A stretch of 64,000 nucleotides of DNA, from positions 119,470,437 to 119,534,436 of the forward strand of contig NC_134462.1 in assembly GCF_047948215.1 (NCBI RefSeq), written 5' to 3'. The notes under the pieces are model-generated. The model did no database searches. It worked only from the letters and a program-made list of their open reading frames with translations, and was not told the origin of the DNA. Each line of letters opens with the position of its first letter. Positions within the stretch are counted from its first letter, which is position 1. Source of the stretch: Lycorma delicatula (Eukaryota > Arthropoda > Insecta > Hemiptera > Fulgoridae). The position numbers and the translations under genes were made by a program. Shown one piece after another: positions 10,559 through 21,866 of this stretch.

Positions 10559-12298
10559 GACTATATTTTTCAAATATTTTCACATAAAAAAAAAAAAAAA
10601 ATCATTTTTTCGAATGAGTGTAGATAGTGATAATTAACCAGTCTTTCAAAAAATGGTAAACTTGTTTGTTGTTTACACAAACTGTCTTATATTCTTTCTT
10701 ATGGCTATAACATTAAAAAGTATTTGTTGTACAAGTGGGATTAGTCATGAACATCTTTCTCTGAGATTAACGATGTTCATTATACAATCTGTCTCTTTGT
10801 TGTAAAGACAGTTTGTTGTAAAGACAGTCTTTGTTGTGTTATCTTTAGTGCAGAAAAAGGTAGTGTTACCTGTTTAATGCAGGTGTTATCTGCATTTGAG
10901 GCAATGTGACAGTATATGCTTTTTGGAGCTGATATGCGATAATATATTTGGTTCAGCAAAGAACCCAACAGTAGACAATTTATTCCATGTTCTTGCTGAT
11001 AATGATTATGATTATGGGAAAAAAAAATTAAAAGTACTTTTGAATTGGTTTTATTGACTATATAATTTCTCACTTAAAAGTTTTGTACTTATCTGTTAGA
11101 CATCTATAACCAGAGGAATTTCCTCTACAAAATAAAAAAAATAATCATTGAAACTACCATTTAGTAAAAGGTTAGGCTTGAACAAAATATATTTGAAAAT
11201 TATATGCTGGTAAAATTAAGAAATTCCTTTTTTTTAAGTTTGCCAAAAATAACAAGAAAATAAAATCTTGGGTACGATAATAAATTGTGTTCTTAAGTAA
11301 TTATTTCTCCGAGTAGTATCCTGAATATTGAAGGGAATGGGATTTGAAAAAGTAATAAATACTAGAGCTACACTTAAATTTTTTTTCCATGGAGTGCAGT
11401 TCATTGTATTGAAGCTCGCACAGTTTTATATGTGTGAATACTGGAACCGATGAATAAGATCTTTTTTTAATCATATTGTATTGCAACTTTAAAAGAAGTA
11501 TAATAAATTTCTTATTTATTACTTTGTATTTAAAAACTCATAAGAGTTTATTGAAAATTTTTTAACAATAGAACTTTTCATCCTTTACATATAGTATTTC
11601 ATAAAATCTTGTCTATTCATAGCATTGTACTTTGTACACTTTCCAAAAGAAGTTATCATTTATGTAAGTTGTTAATAATGTAAGTTATGTACATTCTGTA
11701 GATTCTTTTCAGTTTTTTCTTTCATCTAGTTTATTCCTGTGCAGAACATTAGAAACTAATTTCATTTGAATTTTTTGTATACAGTTATATAAATAAAAAA
11801 AGTTGTTCTGTACAGTATTGCATCGGCTAATTTATCCTGGATAAGTATAGTTATATCATGGATACAATATTTAATAGTATGAATATAATATCTGTATTAA
11901 CAAAATTTTATTTATGCAGAAAAAATATGTGCATCCAATTTTGATTTACTTTATTACTTACATTTACATTTACATTTTTATTTACTTTTTGATGTTGTTA
12001 GATTGTATGATCTATTTCGCGTACATAGGTGCATATAAACTTTCTTAAGAATTTCTCATATGCTTTTCCTATTTCACAATGAGTTAATTTCATGTATGTA
12101 TATTTTATAAAATTTTTTATTTGTATTTCTTACATTTTGTATGCAATTGATAAATTTCATTTAAATATTTATTTACTTGTTATTCTGAATTTTTGCAAGA
12201 ATATGATAAATTTATTCATTGTGCAACGAGTGTCTATTACATTTGGTGAATAAAATATCTATGATGTGTAAGTAATATTTCACTACTTGTTTTTAACC

Positions 12299-13257
12299 AG
12301 AAAAACAATGGTGAAATCCGTTTTTCTGTTATGCCTTCTTTATCGAGTTATAAGCATTCAAATAATATAATTATAATCTCAGATGGGTGTTGGAAGCTCA
12401 TACACAGCACCCTCAGAAAGCGAATGTTTGTACAGGAATTGTTGGTCATTTTATTGTATGGCCTTTTATTTTAGATGACAATCTTACAGGAGATGCTTAC
12501 TACAGTTTGTTAGCCGATAGGATTTTACCAAATATTTAGGGAAATGTTGAACAAGAATTAAATATTAACGTATGATTTCAGCAAGATGGGCATCATCTCA
12601 TTATTGTCTAAGGGCATGGCAGATTTTTAAATGAATAATTTCAAATCGCTAGGTAGGTCGTAGAGGAGCCTTAGAATGGCCTGCCATGTCCCTAGACCTG
12701 TCTCCTCTGGATTACTTTTTTTGGGGGGTACCTAAAACATAATATTTACAAAACAAAACCTGCAGACATAGACAGATTGAAAAGAAGAATATTTGAATAT
12801 TTGAATCTGCTTGTATACTGCCAGACGTGATACAGCAAGTTATAAACAGATATTACTTGAGGTTAGCACACTGCCAAGCTGTAACATTTTGAACATTTAT
12901 TGTAGAATGAAATGCTTTCAAAATTTATTTTATTAGTAATTTACGATCGAAAATATTTATTTAAAATTTTAAAATAAATATTGTAATATTTAAAGTAAAT
13001 AATATCAGTTAATATAGCCGTTTAATTTGTTTTTGTGTTGTTAATTATTAGTTATCGTTTATTATTAACAATATTATAGCGCTGTTTAAAGTTCGTTATT
13101 GTATGCGTTATGAATGTAAAATGTAATATAATTGTTCATACAGCATGTTTTAACTCATTCTATTGTTAATACAATTTTTCCGTTGTTGCAAGTCTGAATG
13201 CTTATAACTCGATAACAAGGCATCGACAGAAAAACTGGTTTCACCATTATTTTGCTT
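12299..13257 (+). mobile_element. Mariner-like transposon with about 60-bp TIRs and decayed transposase
   Basis: The left end GGTGAAATCCGTTTTTCTGT ... TATCGAGTTATAAGCATTC (to 12361) is repeated inverted at 13196-13257. Between them, + strand frames give pieces of a DDE transposase: WVLEAHTQHPQKANVCTGIV (from about 12386), FILDDNLTGDAYYSLL (about 12468), a QQDGHH motif (about 12582), then PSPDLSP-like LDYFFWG (about 12705). The order and motifs match the C-terminal half of the same superfamily as the element at 39994-41318. Stops and frameshifts are frequent and the N-terminal half is missing. Confidence 0.85.
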
Positions 13258-13589
13258 ATAAAATTTTAAATCAAAATCACGTGTCATCTTTCAAACTTAC
13301 TATTTAAAAAAATTAACTTTGATTCAATTTGCGGATCCAAGATGGTAGACAAAAATTAAAAACCCACCATGATCATAATGTAGATATTTTATTAAACTAT
13401 ATAGTGAACCCCATTTCTTTCTCCCTCCAAATATCTCTTAGATATGCAGTGTAAAGCTGTGTATGTATATATATATATATATATATGCATAATTAATTAC
13501 AGCAAGAGCTATTGTAATAAAAAACTAAAATCTCATGTTTCTAAATTATTAATTAGAATATTAATTTATCTGTAGAAAAGGATAATTTA
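13258..13589. other. Non-coding DNA with a short (TA)n tract
   Basis: A (TA)11-like tract lies at about 13465-13486. Nothing else was recognised. Confidence 0.4.
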
Positions 13590-14850
13590 GAGGTGGAAGG
13601 AAAGGTTTATGTGTTGAAGGCCAAGTTGTTTCCAGAAAAAGGATAGACATATGAAGATTAATTTTTGTCTTGAGATTAATTTTGGTAGGCGCTTGTAGAA
13701 AAACCAAGTTGTTTCTTTGGCTTTGTTGAGCTTGATAAAGTATTTGATAGTTTAGAATGAAATAAAATGTTTTGTATCGTAACAAAAATAGAATTGAAAT
13801 AAACAGATAAAAGAATTATCAGTGAATCGTGTAAGAATTAGTTAGCTACAAAGTAGTAGTAAATTATAAAAGGCAGTTGCGCTACATGATGGAATAAGAT
13901 GGGAATAGAAATTATTTTCTTTGCTTTTTACATGTCTTTGGAATAAGCAGTAAAAGGACTAAAAAAAAAATTTAAGGATAGAGTAATAGTCCTGGGATAA
14001 AAAATAAAAAATAAAAATGTTAGGTTCACTGATTGTATTGTGTTTTTGTTGAAACTAAAGTGAGTTAGCCTTAATGAATAGAGTAGTATAAATTCATTGC
14101 TAGGAGGGAAATTCAATTTGAAAGTAAACAAGTAACAATTTGAAAATAAAAGTAAACAAAGATGATAAAATGCAACAGAAGGAGAAAAATTAAGAGTTAA
14201 GGTAAGAGAATCCAGTATTTGGCAAATTTTGTTACTTACAAATCGTGTTACGATTACAAATGAAGGGTGAAATAAACAAGATATAAAAACAAGAATTCCC
14301 TATTCAGAAAAGTTTTTAAGCAAAAAAAATAAATTGCTGATGTTGATGTAACAATTGAATGAACCGATTAGAATTATTTTCAATAAAAAGTTTTTGAACT
14401 GTAGCGGTCGATAACAGCAGAAAGTGAATAATAATGATTAACAATGATGAAAAAGAGGCTTTTGAGATTTACCGTTACAAAAGAGTATTAGAAGTAAATT
14501 GAGACGGTTGAGTATGAAACGATAAGGTTTTCAGATAATTTGAAGTCAGAACTTTGTACTAGAATCTGTTAAAGAAACATAATAAGAACAAGATGGGCGT
14601 TATATTAAAGGAGCTATTGTAAGTGAATTTATTTTCTGGAAAGAAAGATAGAGGAAAACGGTAGAGGAAGACAAAAATAGAACGTATGATATAGATATTA
14701 AGAAGTTTAGGATGTAAGAGATTTGTGAAGCGTAAGCGATAATATTATAATAGAAAGGATTGGAGATGTGCTCAAACCATTTAGATAACAAGCGAAAAAA
14801 AATGTATTTAATAGGATTAAAGAAGTTCACATAATTGAAATAATGGAGAA
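13590..14850 (+). pseudogene. Very old LINE reverse transcriptase remnant
   Basis: Scattered + strand pieces follow the order of a LINE reverse transcriptase: FFGFVELDKVFDSLE (about 13711, corresponding to FIDLEKAFDNVDW), NKQDIKTRIPYSEKFLSKK (about 14273, corresponding to the IKTRI.KA...KK block after the RT), an EAFEIYRYKRVLEVN-like segment (about 14455-14505), and a C-terminal RRETVEEDKNRTYDIDIKKF-like block (about 14640-14710). Divergence from the 6 kb and 46 kb LINE copies is large, so it is an older insertion or a different family. No frame stays open for more than a short distance. Confidence 0.55.
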
Positions 14851-16189
14851 ATTAGCATCGGCTATATGTAAGTCAGGTATCATAATAAAAACATATTCTG
14901 ATGGTAAAGTAAAATTCACTTTTTGTGTTTACATTGTTTAGTACGTGTTCCGGTGTATGGTTGGAAGTTGTCTGTCATCATTTTTGTTTAACCAAAAAAA
15001 AAAAAAAAAATATTCAACAATGTAAATAAAAAATTAAAGCTGAGCATCTCTTTGGTAAATGTCTTTATGTAGTATTAATAAAGTCCAATCCTCATCGCTT
15101 AAAACCCCTTTTCCATTTTATCCATTACTATTTTCTATTTTATCCATTACAAGACAGTCTTCGATAAAGATTTATCCGTAACCCGCACAGTGGAATTTTT
15201 GTTATCACAGGAAGCGATAAATGTTTTGAAATTTTAGTAAAGAATGAATCGGCCGTAATAATTTTTGTCGATGCGCTTGCTTGATTTATTTATTACTGAA
15301 TCGAGTGCTTTAAACTTCTCCGTAGGAGATGCTATCTCAAATTTTTTTTTCTATAACTTTGTTCTCTAGAACAGTGTCTAATAGCTAGGTAAAACACTCG
15401 TTTATTGAAGAAAAGCGTTTACATTGTTGTTGAATACAAGCAAAAATGAAAATATTACTTATCAGGAGAGTGAACATTCATTCAACAGACTGACGATCGG
15501 TGAAATTCAAGTTCGGATGTAAAACACGCTTGAAAATTCTAGATCGGTAGAACATAACATTAATTTATCAAAGTACAAAGTCGATGTTCCTTTTTTTTAG
15601 ACCCAGGGAAAGCGGTTTTCCTGTAGATGCAATATCGATGAACATACCAACATGAAGGTTATTCAGTCGATTATAAGATAATCGATAAAACATACGGTTG
15701 CTTTACGTTACATCAGAACGTTTGTTTGTTTAATCGAATACAAATGAAAAATCCGCCTAATGCAGTCAAAGTATAAGTCGATGTGAAAGTATATTTGTGT
15801 CAGGTAATCTACTCGGAGATTAAAACACTGTCAAAAACAAATGATTGATTTAGCCTACAACGTCTTTCAAGCGATAAGGCATATGTTTAAGGGGTTCTTC
15901 CTATCAAGAATTAGGAACAGTACGTGTTTGTGTTCTAGATTCCGATTTGTATTTCTTTTTCCGGTTATGATAATTAAAGCGCGATGTATATTTTTTTATA
16001 TCTATTTGGACATCCATTAAATATACCGTGAGATAGAGAGGCATCTTTTATATTCACCGTCCGATTAACTTACAATTTCATAAAGAATTACTATAGACCA
16101 CCTTGTATTGTTTGTCAGTCGGAACGTTTTAATAATCGACTCTTTTGAAAAGCCGTCTTGTTGATCTTGAAAATGAGAAATTTGAGTGC
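14851..16189. other. Non-coding DNA; CpG content rises sharply here
   Basis: No gene was recognised. CG dinucleotides, rare to the left, become common from roughly 14.2-15.1 kb onward. Weak similarity between segments around 15580 and 15770 (AAGTCGATGT) was seen but not resolved into a repeat. Confidence 0.4.
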
Positions 16190-16420
16190 TGACCGGTGCA
16201 AGTTGGTATCAGATGCTGTGCGTTCTAATTTATCACGGAAAACGACTCGCTGAATTTTCCACGAAAGGAGTTTCGTGGAAACGAACTACGAACGGACTAT
16301 CTACGATAGTAGTTCTACAAACGGATCATCATGTCTTCCGTTGCCGTTAAAGTCAGCGTGTCTCTAGCGCTTAAGAAATTAAAAAAAAAAAATCCAAACA
16401 AGAGATCCAAATCTGCTAAT
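16190..16420 (+). other. Locally GC/CpG-rich block with a short ORF; possible 5' exon
   Basis: This stretch is visibly richer in G+C and CG than its surroundings. It holds an ATG at about 16331 opening a small Ser/Val/Lys-rich frame (MSSVAVKVSVSLALKKL) that stops soon after a run of A. A promoter-proximal exon, or a fragment of a repeat, would both fit. No splice donor, homology or core promoter element is convincing. Confidence 0.2.
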
Positions 16421-16439
16421 TGAAGCTAATATCTTGTAA

Positions 16440-16530
16440 GCAACATTTACCCCAGAGGTGGGATTGAATTCGACGATGTCAGATGTTATGATCGATTACC
16501 ACGGGCGCTATACTTGCCTGTTTATTAGTT
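16440..16530 (-). repeat. tRNA-like sequence, possible SINE head
   Basis: On the minus strand the block reads GCGCCCGTGGTAA ... ACATCTGACATCGTCG ... AATTCAATCCCACC. This resembles a tRNA gene with a degraded A box and a GTTCAATCCC-like B box. It lacks a clean cloverleaf, so a decayed tRNA-derived SINE is more likely than a functional tRNA. Confidence 0.3.
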
Positions 16531-16939
16531 TGCGTATACATATTACTTTACAGTCTACATTTAATTTTCGCTTTTAAAGCTTGATTTACGTCTTTACTTT
16601 TTTAACGTAGCACTCTTTCTTTGGTTAAAGATGTTTAAGGCTCTGTGAAGTATTTTACTTGGGGTACATATGTAAAGAGGTTAAATATTCATTAAAATAA
16701 GATATTTATTCTGCAGTTATTAAATTTTTGCGTAAACATTAAAAAATATTTATAATTAGTTAAATTGAATCCTCGAGTAAGAATTTCTTATTTTTCTGCC
16801 GTGGAGAAGGAAAGAAGCAACAAAGCTGTTATAACTGTTTATACGTTTAATAGCAACAACAGGTTGAATTCCAATAATAATCGCTATCTTGGATGTTGGA
16901 TGGATCTTGTATCTTGGATGAATGAATTTAGTAGTGAAA

Positions 16940-17250
16940 TTTCTGAATAATGTATGTACGTCGGTAACGTACATCCAAGTCCAACATTCTATCAAGCTTA
17001 CACAAATACGTTTGGTATTTGATTAATATTTTTGGACCGGTCCAACATAAATTGTTTGAAAACTATTCAAAAAATTACTACATACAAGGCGTCGATGGTA
17101 TAAGTTTGGAGAACTTATTTTTACGGGACAAATTATAATTTTTGGAGGAAGGGTCGTTTTCCATCATTTTCAATATTTGACTTTTTATATGGTGACTGTG
17201 AAAAATTCAACTTTAATACTATGAAAGTGCTACAACTAAGTAGTATTAAA
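16940..17250 (-). repeat. Unclassified interspersed repeat, copy 1
   Basis: On the minus strand this contains FSNNLCWTGPKILIKYQT (about 17060-17010). It aligns with FSKNLCRASPDTFIKIYVN in the open frame at 44189-44731. Flanking sequence also matches loosely, including CGTCGG/CGAACGGTAAC-type motifs. It is an old dispersed repeat, coding potential unproven. Confidence 0.5.
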
Positions 17251-17377
17251 TATTTAAATTAAAACTTTTTAAGCGGATTGGATTTAGGAATGGGAAGAAT
17301 ATTAAACCGTTTTTGCCTCTTTTTGTCTTGAAACCCATTGACCAAAATAGTCAAAATTTGGAACCAGTATTTCGCTC

Positions 17378-17485
<108 letters not shown>

Positions 17486-17689
17486 AAACAAGGCTTTAGC
17501 CTTATTTTCGAAGGTGTATCATGATAGTCTTATATATTTTTTAGTAAATTGTAACTGTTTTAGCCTTTTGAATAACATTGCACCGATCGGGCGAATTATT
17601 GAAGTAATTTATAGTTAATTACTGCGATAAATAAACTTAACCAAAAACAAGAGGGCTTAACGAGAACTTTATTTTAAAATATCTATTTA

Positions 17690-18140
17690 TTTATATGGTA
17701 ATTTTCAAAATTGAAACTGTACTGTGTCTAGTATTAATGTAGAAGACGCGGGAAGTCTTAAAAAAACATTTTTTTTTAAAGCGGATCCCACGGGACCTGA
17801 CCTTAAGAATTAAAAAAAGTATTTTAATTTTTAATAGTTTTCGATGCATTATCTTTTTTTCAAGTCGCGGCTATTATTAAAAATGTTATTAATTATGAGG
17901 ACAAGGGGATCAAATGGGACCCAATTTTTTTTCCAAAAAACCTATTTTTTAATTAAACTTGGAATACTGTATTATGTTTGAAGGTAAAACGTTACTTGAT
18001 CAAGGAGATCGTAGTGTTTTTACTCGACATTTTGATCTTTATCGCAATTGTACTTTGAATATCGCATTATTAAGTCGTTAATATCTAAATACCCTATGGC
18101 TTAATTGAAATACAAAGCTGTCAAGGACTAAGCCGGAAAA
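17690..18140. repeat. Unclassified interspersed repeat, copy 1 second part
   Basis: Segments match 45420-45960 in the same order: TTTTTTTCAAGTCGCGGCTA (about 17855) against a TTTTTTCAAGTTGTAGCTGTTATTG-type segment, and CTTGATCAAGG (17996) against ACTTGATCAAGGCGG (45710). Together with the 16.9 kb segment this suggests a repeat unit of more than 1 kb. Confidence 0.5.
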
Positions 18141-18425
18141 GTTACACGACTATTTGTCGGCTTTTTTTATAAGTATATTGATAAAATCTTTTCTAAGAAG
18201 ATGTAACGTAGTTTTTTAAAGGCTTTTAATGTTATTTTTATTAATTTATTTAAGTCTGTTTTGGTACGTACTTTTTACCTAACAAATAGTCTTTCTTTCG
18301 TTCATGAATTTTTATTGAAATATTGAAACAAGATACCGAACGAATAATCGTGTTTGTTTATGTTCGTGGATATTAAATGTCAAAATGTAAATTATTCTGA
18401 AAAATAAATGTTTAACTCTTTGCAG

Positions 18426-18596
18426 AAAACTTTTTCGTGTCTGACAGATTCCATTGAAAATTTATATCCTCATGTTTTTCGATTCGCCGAAAATAAACGA
18501 GGTGTCAGAATCAGTTTTATAGTCGACAACCGTCAATATTTACTATCAGCTTATAAAAAAAAGTATAATTTTTTCAAATACGGAAGCTATTATAAT
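18426..18596 (+). CDS. Candidate phase-0 exon, weak FLYWCH-like segment
   Basis: A 171-base open segment (57 codons) is bounded by a T-rich TTAACTCTTTGCAG acceptor and a consensus GTAAGT donor (18597-18602). It reads in one frame from KTFSCLTDS through FRFAENKRGVRISFIVDN to YGSYYN. The spacing F..N.RG......D...Y resembles the first half of a FLYWCH zinc finger, a DNA-binding domain of insect BTB-type regulators. However, the expected W-x-C is replaced by F-K-Y, so metal binding would be lost. A diverged exon, a pseudogene or chance are all possible. No partner exon was recognised. Confidence 0.35.
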
Positions 18597-19582
18597 GTAA
18601 GTCTGTGAATTTAAATTCCACATCAAAACAGGAATTTGTCAGCAGTCACCGTATTATTATAATAATAATTATAGTATATAATAGTAGTATATATATTAAC
18701 GTATTAAACGACTTCTTTTTGTTAATTATCATAAATTACCGTAGGACGTTGCTTGCTCTGTCGACATCAATGATGGTTTTTCTTGTTATGAAACAACAAA
18801 TTATTAAATTAAAATAGAAATAATAAAATTAAAAATTATAAACTTTTTAACCGAAAAACGTTTGTGAAACTACGGGGCTATAAACGATTATGGAAGATTG
18901 CGTAATGTATGTTTTAACAAAAAAGTTTCCGCGTAATTAATTTCTATGTACTTAAAAGTGATTTTTTTTAATATATAATATAGATTAATTTTGTGCTAAT
19001 TTATTCACCTCGTTTATTCGATTCATTTTTCGGGAAACGAAATGAAAAATACAGAAACGTAGGAACTTTTATCATATTTTTAACCTCGATTATATTTTTG
19101 CGTAAAATGAGTACAAGTTTTTATCGTTAAAAAAGATTGTTTCTCTTTTACATTTCTAATTTTTCTGTAACGTACTTAGTTGGCGGTACATAATTTTGAA
19201 GTGAAAAAACATTTTAAAGAATCCATAAAATAGGATCATATAGGAGTTATACTAGATTTCAAAATGTGTTGGACTAATCTTCGATAAGATATTTCAATAT
19301 AGTTTTTTCTAAAAAAAATTTGTTTTTCTTCCTAAGTAGCTCATTAATTCAAATGGAAACGTTGAAACCTGTAAAATGTAACAATTAAATAATTAATTTA
19401 TTGAATTTTAAATGTATTGAGACGTTTTAACAATTTATCTGTTTTAATTCTATTTTTTTTCTTTTTTAAATTTGAAAAACGTTATTTAATTATGTTTTCA
19501 ATAAAAAGAAAATTGCAATTTTTCAGATTGATTTTGTTATCATTAAACTCTTAAATTTCGTTAATTATAAGTCGGATTTTAA
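18597..19582. other. AT-rich non-coding DNA, nothing recognised
   Basis: No gene, repeat end or structured element could be identified. A short open frame at 18605-18817 is low-complexity. Confidence 0.4.
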
Positions 19583-20416
19583 TGCAAGGTCCGTTTTGAA
19601 ATAGAAACAAAAGTGAAAAATATAAAAACTTTATTACTTGCACGTAAAACCTACATCGATTTACTTATTCGACAAGCAAGACACAGTTTTTATCCCAAAA
19701 AACAGTAGCCGTAAGCTTTTATACCGAACTTCGTTGTGTGAACTTCGTTCTATGAGATGACGCGTGCCGCTGTCGACTTGAACTGCTGCTTTGTCTCAAC
19801 GTTCGAATAACAAATTCAGTTTCATCTCCGGTAACGATGTAACCGAATCGCCTTCGTTTTTATAACGCCGTAAAAATTCATACGCTGCAGAAAGACGTTT
19901 TTCCTTGTGTGTATCGATTAACATCTTCGGCGTCCGTCTACAACTCAATTTTTATCGGCCAATTTTTCAATCAGAACTTCATAAATCAAAGATGGTGAAA
20001 CATCAAAGACAATTGTGGCACGGTTTTCAGGAATTTCTTTCGTCGATTTTTAAAATCAAATCACCGTTGTCACCGACAACCGACCGCTACGTCCTTCATC
20101 ATCGAACCTTCGTTCGCCTCTCGAAATGAACGGCATCACTGTATTACTTCAACGTCACACATTTGCGTGTGAATTTCAGCCGCAGAATTGTTTTTTGTCA
20201 TCAAGAATCGGCTTACACCTTTACTTTACGCTTGGCTGGATCACGAATTGTAGCGCTCATAAATGGATGAATATAGACAACTAACGACAAAATGACTAAA
20301 CTATTGTTGTTAAAAGCTAATTATTGAAATAACTGTGGTATGCAAGCGCCGTCTGTTTACGTGCATATGTAGGCCGCAAATTCAAAATTGATCTTACTTT
20401 AAAAACACGCCTCGTA
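19583..20416 (-). mobile_element. Mariner (SETMAR-type) element, internally deleted
   Basis: Minus-strand pieces give NNSAAEIHTQM-like residues (about 20195), an RRTKVR / HDEGRSGRLSVTT-like stretch (about 20100-20060), VSPSLIYEVLIEKLAD (about 20000), MLIDTHKEKRLSAAYEFLRR (about 19925-19865) and VTGDETEF (about 19835), then a run ending near 19690. The order HTH - 'D.GRSGRP' - 'HKE.RL..A..FL' - 'TGDETW' is that of mariner transposases. The ends AAGGTCCGTTTTGAAATAGA (19586) and, inverted, CTTACTTTAAAAACACGCCTCG (about 20393-20414) resemble the TIRs of such elements. The C-terminal half is absent and the frame is broken. Confidence 0.8.
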
Positions 20417-20657
20417 TTTAGTCAGAATTTAAGAAATTTTAGTCAGAATTTAGTCAAATTTTAAGAATTTGAACTGTGCTGTTATTTTAAGTCTTGATTT
20501 TTATAATAAGCATTGTTGTGTAATGCTTGGTAGTCTTCGTATAAATCGAAGAATTTTCCCTTTTGAATATTTCTGTTGCGGAAAATCACGGTTAAACGTG
20601 AGTTTTTTAGTAGATGTAAAAAAATGGAGATAACCAAAGAATAATAAAACATTAAAA

Positions 20658-21866
20658 TAGATAGTCTAATAAGCAGTGAGTCTTTTGCGCACGAGATAGC
20701 GTTAACATCCCAAATCTCAGGGTATACGAATCGCAGTGTGGCAGGCCGAACGTCATTTGACAGCTGGCAGTCGAAGCTAGTAGATGTGCAAAAAGTGTTG
20801 GAATTATTGTAGTTGGACGTAAGGTGTTGTGCCTTGAAGAAGAGTGAACTCTCCTCAAAACTGCGTTACATTTCACAGTTTTATTTCGATAAAGGCGCAA
20901 ATGCTGCGCAAATCCGTGAAGAAATTTGTGCATTTACGGGCAAGATGTGCTTCAAAAGCAACAGCCAAAAGATGGTTCAGCCGCTTTCGTTCTGGAAATT
21001 TTGATGTCCGAGATGCTCCTTGCAGTGAGCGACCGAACACAGATAAAGTAGTATTCTGGCAAAAATTGAAGATCGGTAAGATTGTAAGCAGCCATGACAT
21101 CGCCGATGACCTAAACATCCATCACCGATCAGTGTTAAACCGTTTGGAGAAAGCCGGGTACAAAAAGAAGCTCGACGTTTAGGTGCCGCACGATCCGACT
21201 CGGAAAAATTTACTCGATCGAATTTCTATTTGCGAATCTCTGCTGTAACTTAACGAAATCGAATCGTTCCTGAAGAGTTTGATCACGAGTGATAAAAAGT
21301 TGATAACTTACAACTATTTGCGAAAAAGATCGTGGTCTGTGGCAAAGCCCATATTGACGCCCAGGAAAATTATGCTGCATGTTTGGTGAGATCGGAAGGG
21401 CATCGTGGATCACGAGCTGCTGCCGCCAGGCAGTACAATAAGACTCAGACCTGTACTGTCGACAACTAGCGCGATCGGTTCTAGAAATTCAAAAGAAACG
21501 GACCGAACTGGTTAACAGAAAGGGTGTCATATTCCACGCTGAGATAGCCAGACCGTCAGAAATTGAGAGAACTTGATCGGGAGGTTTTAATGCATCCACC
21601 GTATAGCATGGACCTGGTATTGTCAGACTTATCATTTGTTTCGGTCTCTGAAGAACTTAGTTTCAAAAGAGCCCTGTGTAAATCACGTGTCACAATTTTT
21701 GACCGAAACTGGAGAACTTTTATAGCGTCGATTACGGGTTGCCGGAAAAACGGTAGAAGTCATAAAAACAACGGTGGTTATGCGATCTCATATGTTATTT
21801 TCCAGTGAAAATAAATGTATTCCCAATTTTGGCTTCCAAAGGCTCAGTACGTTTTAGACAGCCTAA
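20658..21866 (+). mobile_element. Mariner (mellifera/SETMAR-type) element, near full length but inactive
   Basis: The right end, read inward, is TTAGGCTGTCTAAAACGTAC (21866 leftward) and is followed by TA. The left end at 20660 is a degenerate version (GTCTAATAAGCAGTGAGTC). Length is about 1.2 kb, typical of mariner. The + strand transposase runs through several frames: LRYISQFYFDKGANAAQIRE (about 20858), a WFSRFRSGNFDVRD segment (about 20975), DIADDLNIHHRSVLNRLEKA (about 21099-21158), VPHDPTRKNL, DKKLITYNYLRKRSWS (about 21292), and MLHVWWDRKG-like (about 21372). Frameshifts and stops disrupt it, and the second catalytic region is badly eroded. Confidence 0.85.

Larger units (their letters stand above)
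8924..12298. other. Long AT-rich, CpG-poor non-coding stretch
   Basis: No supported gene. It contains a local repeat at 9018-9077 and a perfect hairpin at 10529-10558. Open frames at 9161-9427 and 10780-11073 have no recognisable domain. Probably intronic. Confidence 0.4.

Noticed and set aside
10780..11073. 97-codon minus-strand open frame
   Set aside because: No recognisable domain and no splice signals; consistent with chance in AT-rich DNA.
16440..16530. Functional tRNA gene
   Set aside because: B-box-like sequence is present but acceptor and D-arm pairing do not close; listed only as a tRNA-like repeat.
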